Source: Acholoe squamosa
Lineage: Eukaryota > Annelida > Polychaeta > Phyllodocida > Polynoidae
DNA: 64,000 nt
NCBI GenBank assembly: GCA_949317995.1
Contig: OX439036.1
Span: forward strand, 105,131,669-105,195,668
Direction: 5' to 3'
Shown here: positions 1 to 13,100 of the stretch, one piece after another
Position numbering within the stretch: the stretch's first letter is position 1
Layout of the letters: every line of letters begins with the position of its first letter
The notes under the pieces: model-generated
Seen by the model: the letters and a program-made list of their open reading frames with translations, nothing else
What the model was told of the DNA's origin: nothing
Databases searched by the model: none
Program-made: the position numbers and the translations under genes

Positions 1-2506
1 TTTTTCGGGCTACATGAACCGAACCAATATATTCTCCGTTATTGTCGGAAATATATTTGTCATCCTGATTAACCTCCTGAAGGTCCACTGGGGCCAATTG
101 GAATGTTTCAGGCATTGGTTCAGATGTTTCTCTGTATTGTAACGGAGCAGCACGCACAGGTTAGGTGCCAGACCCACCAGTCAATTGTTCATGTCATAAC
201 CATCAATGGCTATGAAAAGATCCATCCTTCCATGAATCCCAGACCACTTGTTTGTGATCCGGATCCCGCAATCCGCTATAGAATTGTGTGAACAATCCCT
301 GCAGATAGCAGTCATCATCATGGGCCCAATTTGGACATGCCTTTGACAGTAGATCCTGTAGCTCTAACCCGAGGACTATATGAAGCTTTTTAAAGCTCAC
401 CCATGGATGTTCTCTTATGATAGAACCAAATAGGTACGTGGCACATTCGACTAATTGGTCATAGGTACCGGATATTCCATACTCTGCCCTCCATTGGTTA
501 AGAGCTACTTTTCCACCCTTATTTAACCAACAGATTAGGCAGAGCTTCTTTTTTCGTCCAACCACTACAGTTGACTTCATCGACAAATGCCTGATACCTA
601 TCCTTCCATGGATCATTCGAATCAAAGGGAGGTATCCTTGCCTGTCTACATGCTGGGTTATTGCAGCCTCATAGTCTGTCAGCTTCTTGCATGCTCCAGT
701 CATGACTTCCGTGCCATCTGCTCCCTTCCGGTAGCAGTCAATGCCCAAATTTTGGATACATTGGCTTCTATCAAAGATGCTTTGCATCCCTGCCGGCATG
801 GATGTCCTCCGATTGGGTTTCCTACCGATCTGGATCCCCCTGATCCAGATCCACCAGGGCTACATCCAGGATTACCACCTGAGGGTCCATTACCAGAATA
901 ACCTCCAGAGTAACCACTAGAGTAACTACCAGAGTAACCTCCTGTATTGCCTGTGTTTCCGGCTGAACTGGTAGACGCATACCTAGGGTAGGAATTATTT
1001 TGATTCCCTCCCTGTGTATTAGGGTTTCCTGAATAGGAATACGCTCCACCCACAGAATAATAATTATTATGATTATATCCTGGAGGAGCTTGACGAGGGA
1101 TATAGGTACCCCTTACCACATTAGGTTGTGTTGGTGCTGACTAGGATTGGGATTAGGCGATCTTGGTCCTGCTGGAGTGCTATGCCCGGGTTGAGCAAAA
1201 TAAGAAGGAGGTGTTAACAAGTTTCTTATTGGTCCCGGTACGCGAGGTTGGGGCGGCAGTGTAATATTTTGTGTATTTACCGCTGCATTAATCTGAGCCG
1301 CATTGATTTTGTGACTCAAATCGGGAATCGGTGGTGCTGGACCTACTAACGGATCCAGTTTTGGATCATTAGGTGTACGGGCAATACTTATGGAGGTTTG
1401 GGCTGAGCCAACAAGTACGCTTGTACTGTTCGAATCAACCACTCCCCCAGATGCAGTATGATCTGGTTTCTTATAGACACCAGAATTCGCATTCTTATCC
1501 GCCCCATCAGTAACAAATGGATTGTATCTGGTGGGCGTTACGGTTTGATCCGTATTTGTTATCATTTTAGACACCCAATTCAGATCTATATTAACTATAG
1601 TCAGTTGAGCAGCCTCTACATATTTGTCTAGAGTTATTGCAGTACTTTGCAACTCCTGTAACTCTTTAGTGAGTTTCTCTCTATCTTCTTCCAATTGTTT
1701 ATTATATGCTTTGATAGTGACTTATATCAGCTTCATAGTTGACCTTATCACAACAAAGCTGATCATTCGTATTAATGTAAGTTTGAATACGATCGTGTCT
1801 ATTGTCATACTCCTTATTGAACGACTTTCAAATTTTTTGGAGTTTCATCTCTGCGTCTTGCAATTCCTTCATATATTCTGTCCTCCTGGCTTTAAATTTG
1901 TTTCGCATACCAACAAGATCGGCTTCAAGATGTCATTTTTTTAGTAACCACTTCATCTTTTACTTTGACTAAGAAATTCAGATTCTCATTCAAAGTCATA
2001 TAAGTCTCATTTAACAAGAGGACATCCGGTTGTTTAAATTCCTCACCTTCCGGTACTGCATATGTTACATCACCATCAATGGCGCTGTAATCCAAAATAG
2101 GCAAACCTGATCTGGGTACACTATATGGTAGTTCTCTGAATGTTACCCTTTTTGGTATTGGCACCGGATGTTCTGGATTAGTGCTACCACCAATCTCGAA
2201 TATCGAATTGCTTAATTCGTCAACAAGTGATTGTTGACCTATTAAGGTACTCCTTCTCTGTATGGATTGTTCTCTCCGTAAAGAGTCAGGTATATTTTCC
2301 TCATTATCCAGAGTATAATGAGGTCAGGGTTCCCTCCAGGATGCAGCATCTACATCCTGTTGGTTCTAATGGGTTTGGACAGTTAATGTCCCATTGCAAT
2401 TCTCTTAAACAATTAATTGTCCATCAGAGTTAGCTTCCTTGAGGTCGCCTAACCCATGTTCTAGCCGTTCAGACGTTATACCGTCCAGGCTATACACCAG
2501 AATTAA

Positions 2507-2521
2507 CTGGTCACGGCACCA
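2507..2521 (-). other. tRNA primer-binding site
   Basis: The minus strand reads TGGTGCCGTGACCAG, which would pair with a tRNA 3' end finishing in CCA. It lies one base inside the LTR, where minus-strand DNA synthesis of an LTR element is primed. Confidence 0.6.
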
Positions 2522-2522
2522 A

Positions 2523-2871
2523 TGTAATGGTTTGTTTTACCAGTTTGGTGGTTTGGGCCTTACGATTAGAAAAGAGAAAGCAAGGCAGTGATTCGAGAGT
2601 ATGCCAATGGTTTTTTTAAGATAGCTAGGCGGCTACCCAGAAAGTAATAATAGGGCAGCTAATGGTCTTACTTAAAGATGGTACTTTAAGCTCGGAGGCC
2701 AGAGGGACCTCTGACGTAGCGGCTGAGCCCCGGTCTTTATATAGGGACCCTGGTGTTTGTCGCCAGATGTCCCATTGGCCCGGATCGGTGCTGCCACCTA
2801 CCGGGAACCTTAGGAACACCCAGCGACTGGACTCACCCGCCACGCCAGACGACACCTGGATATACGATACA
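2523..2871 (-). repeat. 5' LTR of the reverse-oriented element
   Basis: On the minus strand this block starts with TGTATCG and ends with CATTACA, the usual TG...CA of an LTR. It contains a TATA-like box (minus strand CTATATAAAG, plus coordinates about 2736-2744) and is followed after one base by a tRNA-complementary primer site. The outer boundary could instead lie at about 2880; the partner LTR is outside the window. Confidence 0.6.
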
Positions 2872-3109
2872 ATATGATACCTCTACATAATGCTTAATTT
2901 GCTTTGATGACTCCTTGACCATGGTAACTGACATATCTCAGCGGATCTGGTACTCAAGGAAATAAAATACTCAAAGTGTTATCACAGTAAGTTTTGTCAA
3001 CTTGATTACAATTGATATTTTGTAGAATAAATTTCAATTCATACATAAAAAAGATTCTAATATCAGTAATTTTCTAAAATAATTATGCAAAATTGATGTA
3101 CTGGTATAA
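2872..3109. other. Unannotated AT-rich spacer
   Basis: No reading frame, splice pattern or repeat was recognised here. Confidence 0.4.
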
Positions 3110-3560
3110 TCAAGACACACGACAGACGAGAGTAGATTTATTCAACATGAGAAGAAATCTGATATTGATATGCACAACAGCTGAATGGGAATTCATAAAT
3201 TAATTATCCATCATAACGATTCATCACACCTGTAGGTATGCTCTCGGTGAGGATTATTTTCATTTCAAGTTTAAAATCAGATAATTTTTCAATAATAAGT
3301 AATTGAGACGGTAATACATTCCACAATTGAGACACATACACTTCAATTGATCTTGAAGAGGAAGCCGTATTTATATTATCATAAGGCAACACAGGTCCTT
3401 CATGTAATCTTCTTGCATTTTCCCAATCCAGAATTTTATCTGTACGCCTGGCTGTTTTTAGTGCCCCATTTTTTTGAATAATTAGAATTGGTGCTTTGGC
3501 TTGATATGGTCCAAGGGTAAGAATCAGTTCAACAGGGGCACATTGTCATCTCATCTACTG
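3110..3560 (-). mobile_element. LINE 3' tail (reverse transcriptase C-terminus)
   Basis: The minus strand encodes the C-terminal end of a non-LTR retrotransposon protein: a PYQAKAPIL / ARRTDKILDWENARR stretch and a final SQLWNVLPSQ block, matching in layout the AQLWNTLP ending of the plus-strand LINE at 5461-6612. An AATAAA follows on the minus strand near 3130-3140, as in a LINE 3' UTR. It is 5'-truncated and decayed; everything upstream of the extreme C-terminus is missing. Confidence 0.65.
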
Positions 3561-3815
3561 AACCTGCGGCACATTTGATACACTTATCTAAGCTAGAGCT
3601 AACGCTTTAACACTATGGGTGTGGTCTTTTGAAAGGGGTGTTGTAGACACTAAATTGATCCAAATTTTTAAAGCAATTGAGTTACAGTTGCAAGAAAACT
3701 AGTATTCTTATGTCAGGTCTTGCTTTCATAGATCCTCATCAGTCTGTCTCTTAAGCATAGCAGGTGAATTGAGCAAAAGTCATGGCTTACATACTTTTTT
3801 CCAAGAGTGTTCTGA

Positions 3816-3945
3816 GATTCTTCCAGTTTCTTCCTTTTTCCAGAAGAAACCTGGAAGAAACCGGACAAAAAAGGGTTCTTCCAGGTTTCTTCCACTGTCC
3901 AGGAAGAAATACCTTTCATCCGGGAAGAAATCCAGCCCTGCTAGA
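3816..3945. repeat. Inverted GGAAGAAACC repeats
   Basis: Repeated blocks of GGAAGAAACC and its complement. The best pair is GAAGAAACCTGGAAGAA near 3844 against TTCTTCCAGGTTTCTTC near 3877, separated by about a dozen bases, giving a near-perfect hairpin just upstream of SLC23 exon 4072-4175. Probably the core of a degraded foldback element. Confidence 0.5.
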
Positions 3946-4071
3946 ATTATCTTTATAATATTGGTGTGATAATTTTTTTACAGCAAATGACCATTATATG
4001 ATTTAGATAATTCTCAATCCTCATGCTTCAGTGATGTCAATAATAGTTATTCGCAGTTATAATCATTGTAG

Positions 4072-4175
4072 GCATTGCTAACCTGACAGCAATGTACGAC
4101 ACTTCTACCTCTATAAACATCAATGAGACATTAAGGGTGTGGAGGAGAGACCTATGGACAAGTCGGCAGAGGGAG
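4072..4175 (+). CDS. SLC23A: Gene 1 exon: extracellular loop before TM4
   Basis: A short exon recognised from splice sites and context (acceptor ATTGTAG, donor GAG|GTATGA). It is open in the phase needed to join IQGSLALAS of the next exon. It encodes a hydrophilic loop with two N-glycosylation sequons (NLT, NET) and ends ...WTSRQRE, matching the position of ...RIREVQGA in human SVCT1. Its 5' phase (1) equals the phase at which gene 2's exon 59392-59486 ends, so the two paralogues share this intron position. Confidence 0.82.
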
Positions 4176-7100
4176 GTATGATGAAGTTGTATTCATACTT
4201 TAACTACATATTTCCCTGAAAATCATGTATGATGTGAAGAGTCTAGCGAATAGATCAGTCAGAGTTTTTTTTCAATTCAGTTCATTTATACTGAAGATGC
4301 AAGGTATTTGTCTACGGTCCTCTTTTCACTTGGCTCCACTTAGGAACTTTGTTTGATAATATTTCAATTATCAATTGAGAGAAGCATGATGCTTATTTGG
4401 CTTTTCAGCTTGAAACTTTGATGATTAGGATATGTGAGGGTAACATTATCATGCATATAGAAATTCTCAGTACATTGCATTCCTGAATTGACTAGTTATT
4501 TTATCCAAGGGTTACAATTTAAGGCAATCAACAATATTATTCACTAAGAGAATACAATGTACCTATACCAAGAATGTTATTCATAGTTGACCCTTCCAAC
4601 CACTCCCTCTGCCAGGATGCGTTTCTCATGGTGACTCATAGAAATGAGTGCATAACTTTGTGGCGTAGTGAAAATCCTTGATTTGGTAAGCTCAAAAAAA
4701 TCCATAGGAAGGGTAATGAACCCATAGCTAAAACAAGACAGGTTCTCATTTAGTATCACTTTTGATTACATCTTCAAAGGTTATTTTCCCCCGAATGCTT
4801 CCAATAACTGTTATCAAAGCGACCCACTATATCTATAATCCTGTTTTTTCCTATCTTCAGATCCAGGGTTCCCTGGCTCTAGCCTCCATCTTCCAGATGC
4901 TACTTGGCATTACTGGTATCATTGGCATGCTGCTGCCATTCATCGGGCCCCTGTGTATTGCACCGACTATTGCACTAATTGGGTTTTCACTATTTGGGAT
5001 TGCTGCTGAATACTCCGGTGGACATTGGGGAATAGCTGTCTTGTAAGCACACATGTTAACCTTTAAGAGTTGATTAATACATCATGAAAACCAATGGGCA
5101 TGAATGAAGCCCTGCCAAGTATCTCGCCTGGGCTAGACTTATGCAACATGTCAACAGTTTTCCTATGACATCATTTTATTTGTTGGACTGTTGTGTCAAC
5201 TGGGAGTTCTGCCTCCCACTGGACTACCACACACACTGGTGTGTAACTAACAATACACAAATACACTCAAATAATATGAGCAGCTCATACAGAAACAGGT
5301 GTCCAAACATCAGAAAGGACATTGGAGAGGGCTGATTCAGTGACATTCAGTATACAAGTAGTAGATTTTATTCTCTCTTTAAAATACTCACCAACACACC
5401 TAGACAATAGACCTAGGTCACCCTGAAGGCTGGGGTCAAGCTCTCTCAGAGCTAGCAAGGCTTATTCATGTATGAGAAAGATGATGAACCATCAGGCTAT
5501 ATTGATATATTAGAGATAACTCTACAGCATGCTTTAAACAAATTCATAACCTGGGCGAATAAAAACAAATTAACTATCAACGAGAGCAAAACAAAAATTA
5601 TGACCTTTTCTTCAGCTCAAACTCTCAAAAATCTATGTAAACCTAACATAGAAATAAATGGAAAAATGCTACTGAATGTCAACTCGTATAAATATTTGGG
5701 AGTACAAATAGACCAGGAAATGAATTTTAATCTACATGTGAAGACATTAATGAAAAATGTTCATTACAAATCATTTCTATTGTATAAAATACGACATATG
5801 CTATCACATACAGTGCTCCTACATGTGTATAAAACCTATGTACTACCAATTATTGATTATGCTGATATCTTCTATGATAATGCCAATGGAACTTTACTTG
5901 AAGAACTCCAACGACTGCAAAACAAATGTATTAAAACTTGCCTTGGTTTGAACATCTTAACATCAACAGATAGAGTTCATCATGTAGCAAATCTTCCTAA
6001 ACTTATATACAGAAGACAATACCATTGCAAGATGTTTGCACATAAAATGGTTAGACTAGTTATTAATGTTAGAGTAGCAAATAGACAGACTCGCCTACAT
6101 GATGCACCTGTACTTTTCTATAGTAATATTAATTGTAAAGCCTATGAAAAAGGTCCAGAAGTAAAATGCGCACAATTGTGGAATACCCTACCTACAAATA
6201 CTAGAAATATAAAAGAAATAGGTACTTTCAAAAACCTGATGAAAATGGATTTAATGGATACTATCCCATAAATAAGAAAATGTAATAATTCTCATTGATA
6301 ATGATCAATTATACTTGATGCAACATTGTGATTGTGATTAGAAATAACAATTTCTTTTTTAAATACACCCATTTATTGTTTAAATACAATTATATATACC
6401 GCCATGTACCAAAACTCAATGTCAAACTTTTCAGGAATCTATATATGTAACGTTATATACTATGGGGAGAGGCATAATAATATCTCTTGATACGCCTTGA
6501 CCCAGGAACCTATTGGTCTTCATATAAGAATTTTTGTGTACAATCATTCACTGTATAGTCTGCTCGTCGACTCATATGTCTATGACCAATAAAGTTCAAA
6601 GTTGTTCAAAAAAATATCTGGACACTTTCCGCACTAATGACTTATAATGACCAACTAGGAAAGATCCCATGAGTGTCAACCCCAATTAGCACCTCCATTA
6701 ATTTGTTGTTACCTTCATTAAAACAATATCAGTGCAATATTATATAGTAATTATTGAAGCACCACATCATCTGAGGTTTTTATGATCAAATACTTTTTAG
6801 GATTAATTTTGTCTGTTTGCAGAATTTTGGCATCCATCGGTCATTTTTTTTTTTTTCAATTGTTTCATTCCTCAATCTGTGTTGTATTTTGTAGAACAAT
6901 GGCACTGATCGTCCTATTCTCCCAGTACCTTGCGCGGGTCTGGGTTCCATTCCCAACCTACACTCATGACAGAGGATGTCACACATTCAAATACCCCATC
7001 TTTCAGCTACTTCCGGTTAGTTCTGCTACATGCAATTGGGAATTAACACAAGAGAAATGGGACCTCAAGAAGAGTCCTTATGGAAGTCCCTTTTTTCTTG

Positions 7101-10100
7101 TTGACAGATAAACATCAGAAGAAATCCAAGGCTCTCAGGGGGTTAATATACTGAATTCTGTCCAATTTCAACATTAATTTCCCATCTTCAGCAAGAATGT
7201 AGGTTGACAATATATCATTTTCTTAACCCTTATCTTACTACCTGGGCTTCGACCGGACCCAGCATCTAGTTTCTTGTAAAATGCATAGAAGTAGTATTCT
7301 GAACTTCACCCAATTTTGGCATGATCTTAGTTTAGGTCGCTGATACTAGCGACCAGTTTTGGCGACCAGAATTGTGGCTTATTCCATATCAGAAAATCCT
7401 TTGGGGTCCACATGGACCCCAGTCAAATTCAATACAAAAGCACACATAATGTTGGCTCAATAAGAATCTGAACAAGGGGTCCCTTTGCACTTTACATCTA
7501 TTACACCTCCTCATGATCCTGAACTTTCTTAGTGTTGACCTTTTTATTTTTGTTTAGACTGGGACCCTGGGCTGTTAATATATAGGGCAGACACTTGTGT
7601 TCAGGTTCGGAAGAACATTCTCTACAGAACAAAATCTAGTGGGAATTCATAAAAATTAAGTAAAATGTGTCCCTCACATAGGAAAGACCTTTACTCAAGT
7701 ACAAGTTGTCAAATTGGAACTTCTGGGGCCATTTCCTTGATGCTGAAATAAGGTCTATCACAATTAAATTTGGTAGGCATGTAGGTATATGAGGTATGTA
7801 CCATATCAAACAGAAAAATCACATTCAGTCACTATATGCTTAAAATCCCAATGAATGACCATGCAAGAGATGAAGTTTGTATCTCTAACCATCATTGTGT
7901 GAGAATCTTTCCTTGTCTGGGGTCCGGTTGGACCCCAGGTAGTATTAAACGTGATTTTTTCAATGTAGTGTGATAAAGGCTATATCATTAGATTTCAGCC
8001 CCTTTTTTAACAAACCAATCCCCTATAGAAAATAAAATTTAGACCATCAACCTGAATGATTATGCTTCACTTTACAGGTGATATTTTCTATCGTGATTGT
8101 TTGGTGTCTCTGTGCTATCTTAACGGCCACCAATGTTTTCCCCTCTGACCCAAAAGTGCTTGGATACGTGGCAAGAACTGATATCAAACTGAAAGTACTT
8201 GAAGATGCTAAGTGGTTCAGATTCCCCTATCCAGGTATGTAACCTACTTCTACCTTTTAAACCTACTTGGTTTTAACATAATTGGTTTTGTCTGTTTCAT
8301 CTTTGATTAGTTTGGTAAATATGTATGTATCATGCCCTATATACATCAAGAGTATTTTATTTATAAGGCCATACATGTATTATATTATTCCTCAAAATTC
8401 ATTAATTTTAGTCCATGCAGTAGAAATGTGCAAGGATGGTTGAGACTAAAAGTGCGCTGGTTTAGGGGCACAAGTGTGCTAAAAATGCCTATGAAAATGA
8501 ATTTTTTAACTTTGGAGGGCCAGCCCGAGGGGTTTAGAGCACCCCAAATCAAAAACCAAACCCCGGATTCTCATTTAAGTAGTACCTTTTGGAGGTGTAC
8601 ACAAAAGGTTTGGTCTAATCTGCCCCCTACTTAAAGCCTCTTTGACACCACAAAGGCGGGTGGGGGCAAAGGCATTCTCTTTTAAGTGTAACAGGCTAGG
8701 TTCTGTTTCTCGGCAGAGCCTACATAAGTTCCTCACAGCTACCCTGCTCTGAGCCTCATAAGTAATTGTGCGTTGGTTCAGCACTGTCCTGATGGTGCAG
8801 TGGTTAGAATCTTCGCTCATGAGTTGAAGGACCGAGGTTTGATCCCCGGAATATGGACTTTTCGAACAAGGACCACTACATAAGCCTGTGAATTATAATA
8901 CTCCTGTAGGAATTCTAGTTGCTGGACAAAGCGGAGCAAATATGTTTAACCCTCAACAGGGGGGTTGGATTTTTCATACATGCATCCAAAAATCCAGCAA
9001 CATCCGCTTCCCTCTCCATTGTTAGCTAATAAGACCCCCAATATAGTATGTGAGTAGCCACATAAAAAGGTCTCCCAGCTAGCACAACTCATGCAATTTA
9101 CGTCATTCTTACGTAAAAACTCATGTTATTTACGTAAAAAAGACATCATTTGGATGAGTAGTGCTAGCAGGGCTCCTATGTCACCAGTCACAGAGTGGCA
9201 CTCTGGTAATTTATTGTAATTAGGTTCCCTGTCTTATATTGATTAATAAGTCTACCTGAAAATTATGTTATTCTTGTGTTATAGACCATACATGTACCTG
9301 TTTATCAAAATCTGTTCAATTTTGAATGCAGGTTTATCGATATTCAAAAACTGCATACAACTTTAAGGCAGGTGTTTGCATTTGTTCTCAAGATGAAGAA
9401 ATGTTTGACTGTTAATTATCATGATCCTCCAAGAGTGTTGCATTTGTAGGGTCAGCAGTCTATATTCGATGTTTTCACCATACAGGCCATTTGTTCCTCC
9501 ATATTATATTGAATTCTCCTGGCATGTATTGATTTTTACAGGACCAACTATCTCTAGATAATCTAAAGATAACTTTTGTTAGTAAAGATATAACAAATAA
9601 TAAAGTAAAGTCTCTCAATCATTTTACTTGTCTAGATATCTAGAATTTTAGGTTTGATTGCTTTTGGCTTAACACTCCAACACCCTTACTTATTGTCTGA
9701 TTCACTAAATACTGGCATGAAGCCCAAAATCCTGAGGTGACAGCCAGGCATTTCTCTAGAAGACAGACAATTCCAGCGGGCCAGCTGTTTTGCTGACAAC
9801 AGATCAAGACAATATATGCCATGTGTTCATTCAAAACATAAAACATTATTTATCTTCAGGTCAGTGGGGTTTGCCTACTTACTCAGCTGCAGGGGTGATT
9901 GGATTAATCGCAGGCAGTTTAGCAGGAATGATTGAGTCGTTGGGTGACTATCAAGCATGTGCACAGCTCTCTGATGTCCCGCCTCCTCCCATCCATGCCA
10001 TTAACAGAGGTAGGAAGTATGAATGCTTTAAAGTCCAACAGTGAACCAACCATCATGATACATGAGCAAATCACTCAGGCTGCATTAATACATTATGCTG

Positions 10101-13100
10101 ACACTTCAGGGCTGATACACTCGCAGACGGTCAGCCTTATGCACCAATGGCGTACTGGTTGCCAGACTCATCACTTCATTGGTATATCATGGCATTTTGT
10201 TCAAACTCCAATTATTAATGTCTTCAAAGCTGTTCAAATTGCCTAGTTGCTACAGAATATAGTAAAAAATTATAATGTACCCCTGTTATTGCCCATTTTT
10301 CATCAAAATGTACAGGTTTTCATCAAGGTGGTACCACCCTAAATCAGGTCACTTCCAAGTAGAATGGGGAAAGTCCTGCACTAAATACAGTCAATTGTTC
10401 ACTTCTAGGGCTATAAAAGTGGTTTCCATGGCGATTTGCGAAAAATCTGATTGCACCTAATGTATGATTTTTGCCATTTCAAAAGCTACAGTCTGGTATA
10501 TTTGGCTTAGTTCTGAGGAAATTTTAAGTATTTGAAATATTTTGTCAAGCGTCAGCGATAGTGGATTTTTTCAGGTCGCAGCGCGTATTTAGGGTGGTAC
10601 CACCTCAAGTATATATTTCTGTTTATAGGTTCTCTCTATTTTATGACTAAAGCATAGGGTTTCTATTATGGATTACATTGATTTATTTATTTCTAGGTGT
10701 GTTCTTTGAGGGGCTTGGCATTGCTTGTGCAGGTTTGTGGGGGAGTACAACCGGTGTCACATCATTCAGCGCCAACATTGCAGCCATAGGAATCACTAAG
10801 GTTTGCCTGTTTCCTTCATACCTCATTTAATGTAGTTTGTATTCCATAAATTCAAGACTGACAGGAATGGCTTTCCATTTGAAAACAGTGATAACTTCAA
10901 TACTCTGTGTATAATATGTGGCTTATATATGAGGATGGACCCTTGCTGCTCCTTATGTAATATACCTAAAGTCCAGACTGTGCCCTAAATGCGAGGACTT
11001 TTAACTATGCCATTCAGATGTGCCTTATAGAGGTCAATGTGTGTCTTATACATGCATGGGATGCAACTTAGTATTATGGTACCTCAAAATTGGGATCACC
11101 TTGAGCCAGGTTTCTCTATTTTAACAGTTGTCTTCAAGAAAATGCATTACCCTACAAGGTAACTGGTTTTATGATATGATAGTTTTATCAAAACTAACTA
11201 ATTATCCATTGCACTGGACCCCAAGAAAACATTAGGACCCCAAGAAAACATTAGGCTTCCAATTACCTGACTTACCCAGCAAACACAGCTGATCTCAGAT
11301 ATTTTCAGGAAAACTTTGATTTTTTTTTTATTAAAGAAATTCATATATTTCATATCACCCTAGTAATAGAATCTGACATTCGTGTCCACCCTTTTACATC
11401 TTGGCTGGTGTATTAGGGAAAATGAAGAACTATTACCCCATATTTAAGAATAACTATTCAATATGTAGGCCAAAGCATGGCTCATTATTTTAAAAAAAAA
11501 GGTCAAAAAGGCATTGAAAAAGAAGAAAAACTGCATATGTCAGCTTTTTTTACCATAAAAACTGGAAACCTACGTTTTTTGTCCCCTAAGAGAAATGTTG
11601 GTGCTTGTTTGCTGGGTAAGTCAGGTAATTGGAAGCCTAATGTTTTCTTGGGGTCCTAATGTTTTCTTGGGGGCCAGTGCAATGGATAACTAGTTAGTTT
11701 TGATAAAACTATCATATCAACAAATTCATCCCAACGATGAGAAAGTTGATTTACAATACAAATAGAATATCAAAAAAAAAGAATAATTAAAACTCTTATC
11801 AATTTTGCCATCAGGTGGCTAGTCGGCGTGTGATACAAGTGGGAGCAGTGATTTCCCTTCTCCTGGGCATGTTCGGTAAATTTGGTGCCCTCTTTGTGAC
11901 ATTGCCTGAACCCATCTTTGGAGGAATCTTCATGACATTATTTGGTAAGAATATCTGCAGTAGATCTTTGTTATGGTCCAAATAGATCGCACATGTGGGA
12001 TCTATTTGTCTATTGGCTCTAAGACGCTACTACTATCACCATCTGGTGTAGAACAGGCAGTTCACCCAGTTACTATCACACTCTCCTCCCACAGTGGGGA
12101 TTGGAGCACATTCAGCAGCAAGCAGTAGCCACGTATGGCAGTCAGGAGTAGTGTAAGAACTTTATTTGTTTTTTTTGGGGTCACTTGTGACAGTTCGGCT
12201 AACAACAGTTATTTCTCAGTTATCCTTGCCCAGAGCTTCGACAAGTCAATGAAGGTTTCCTGAAAACTTTGTTACTTGGCTTTTTCATTATGGAAATACT
12301 GCAGCAGTTTTATTTCTCATCACAATGGGAGCTTTTATCCTGAAAACAAATAAATATTTGTATGAAAGTTGAATCACCAGCCCTGCATTGGTGCATTATT
12401 TCAATGAATGATGAAAGAAATCTCGATGAAAGAAATCTTGAAATAACATGTGAATGGGGGCCCCATAGCTCATAGCCCCATAATAAAACCCTTCCCTCTT
12501 ATACACCACCATACGCCCACTTCTAGACAAAATAAACGCGTATACCAAGTTGCTCAAAAGAAAGGAGGGACATGTGTGATGACAATGCCATGAAATGGAT
12601 ACCCAGTCAACAAAAAACGTTGTAAAACGTTTCAGAACATTTCTCTATGGCTCTTTTTCATAGCCAAACATTTTAAAACGTTAAAAACATTTTTTGACGT
12701 TAAATAGCGTTTTTTTTTTGTTGACTGGGTAGTCCAGTCTATATGAAAAACCTTTTCCCCCAGGCCATTCGGTCATACAGATTTTATTTTAACTCTCTAA
12801 ATCCTAACAAACTATAAGGCCTTTTATGTTTATGATGTATAAACCTTTATAATGGTCCAATTTGCAAGTCGTAAAGACAAATTGAATCCCAATTCTCAAG
12901 ACTACAATGAGACAAAAAGCCTGGTTCCCGTATTGACTGGGATACCAATATCCACTTTGATTGATGCCGCTGAGAGTTATTTCTCCAGGATTCATATCAA
13001 TCAGTGTTTTTGGGAATTCTCTGACTCAGATTCACCTCTGGGGATAACCTTCACTGGACTGATTCCGATGTAAATACACTCTTTTTTGCTCTCCCCTCCT

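Larger units (their letters stand above)
1..2871 (-). mobile_element. LTR retrotransposon, 5' part, reverse orientation
   Basis: The 5' end of an LTR retrotransposon read on the minus strand: LTR at 2523-2871, primer-binding site at 2507-2521, then long gag-like open stretches down to position 1, where the element leaves the window. The gag-like region has an N-terminal part (about 1925-2164), a part starting with a charged helix and continuing Pro/Asn-rich (1113-1694), a Gly/Ser/Tyr-rich low-complexity part (about 822-1119) and a folded-looking part with conserved-type Cys/Trp residues (203-799). No pol domain lies in the window, so the family is unsettled; the primer site would suit BEL/Pao or Ty3/gypsy. 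Only part of the element is visible; it appears broken in a few places, so treat it as a fossil. Confidence 0.7.
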
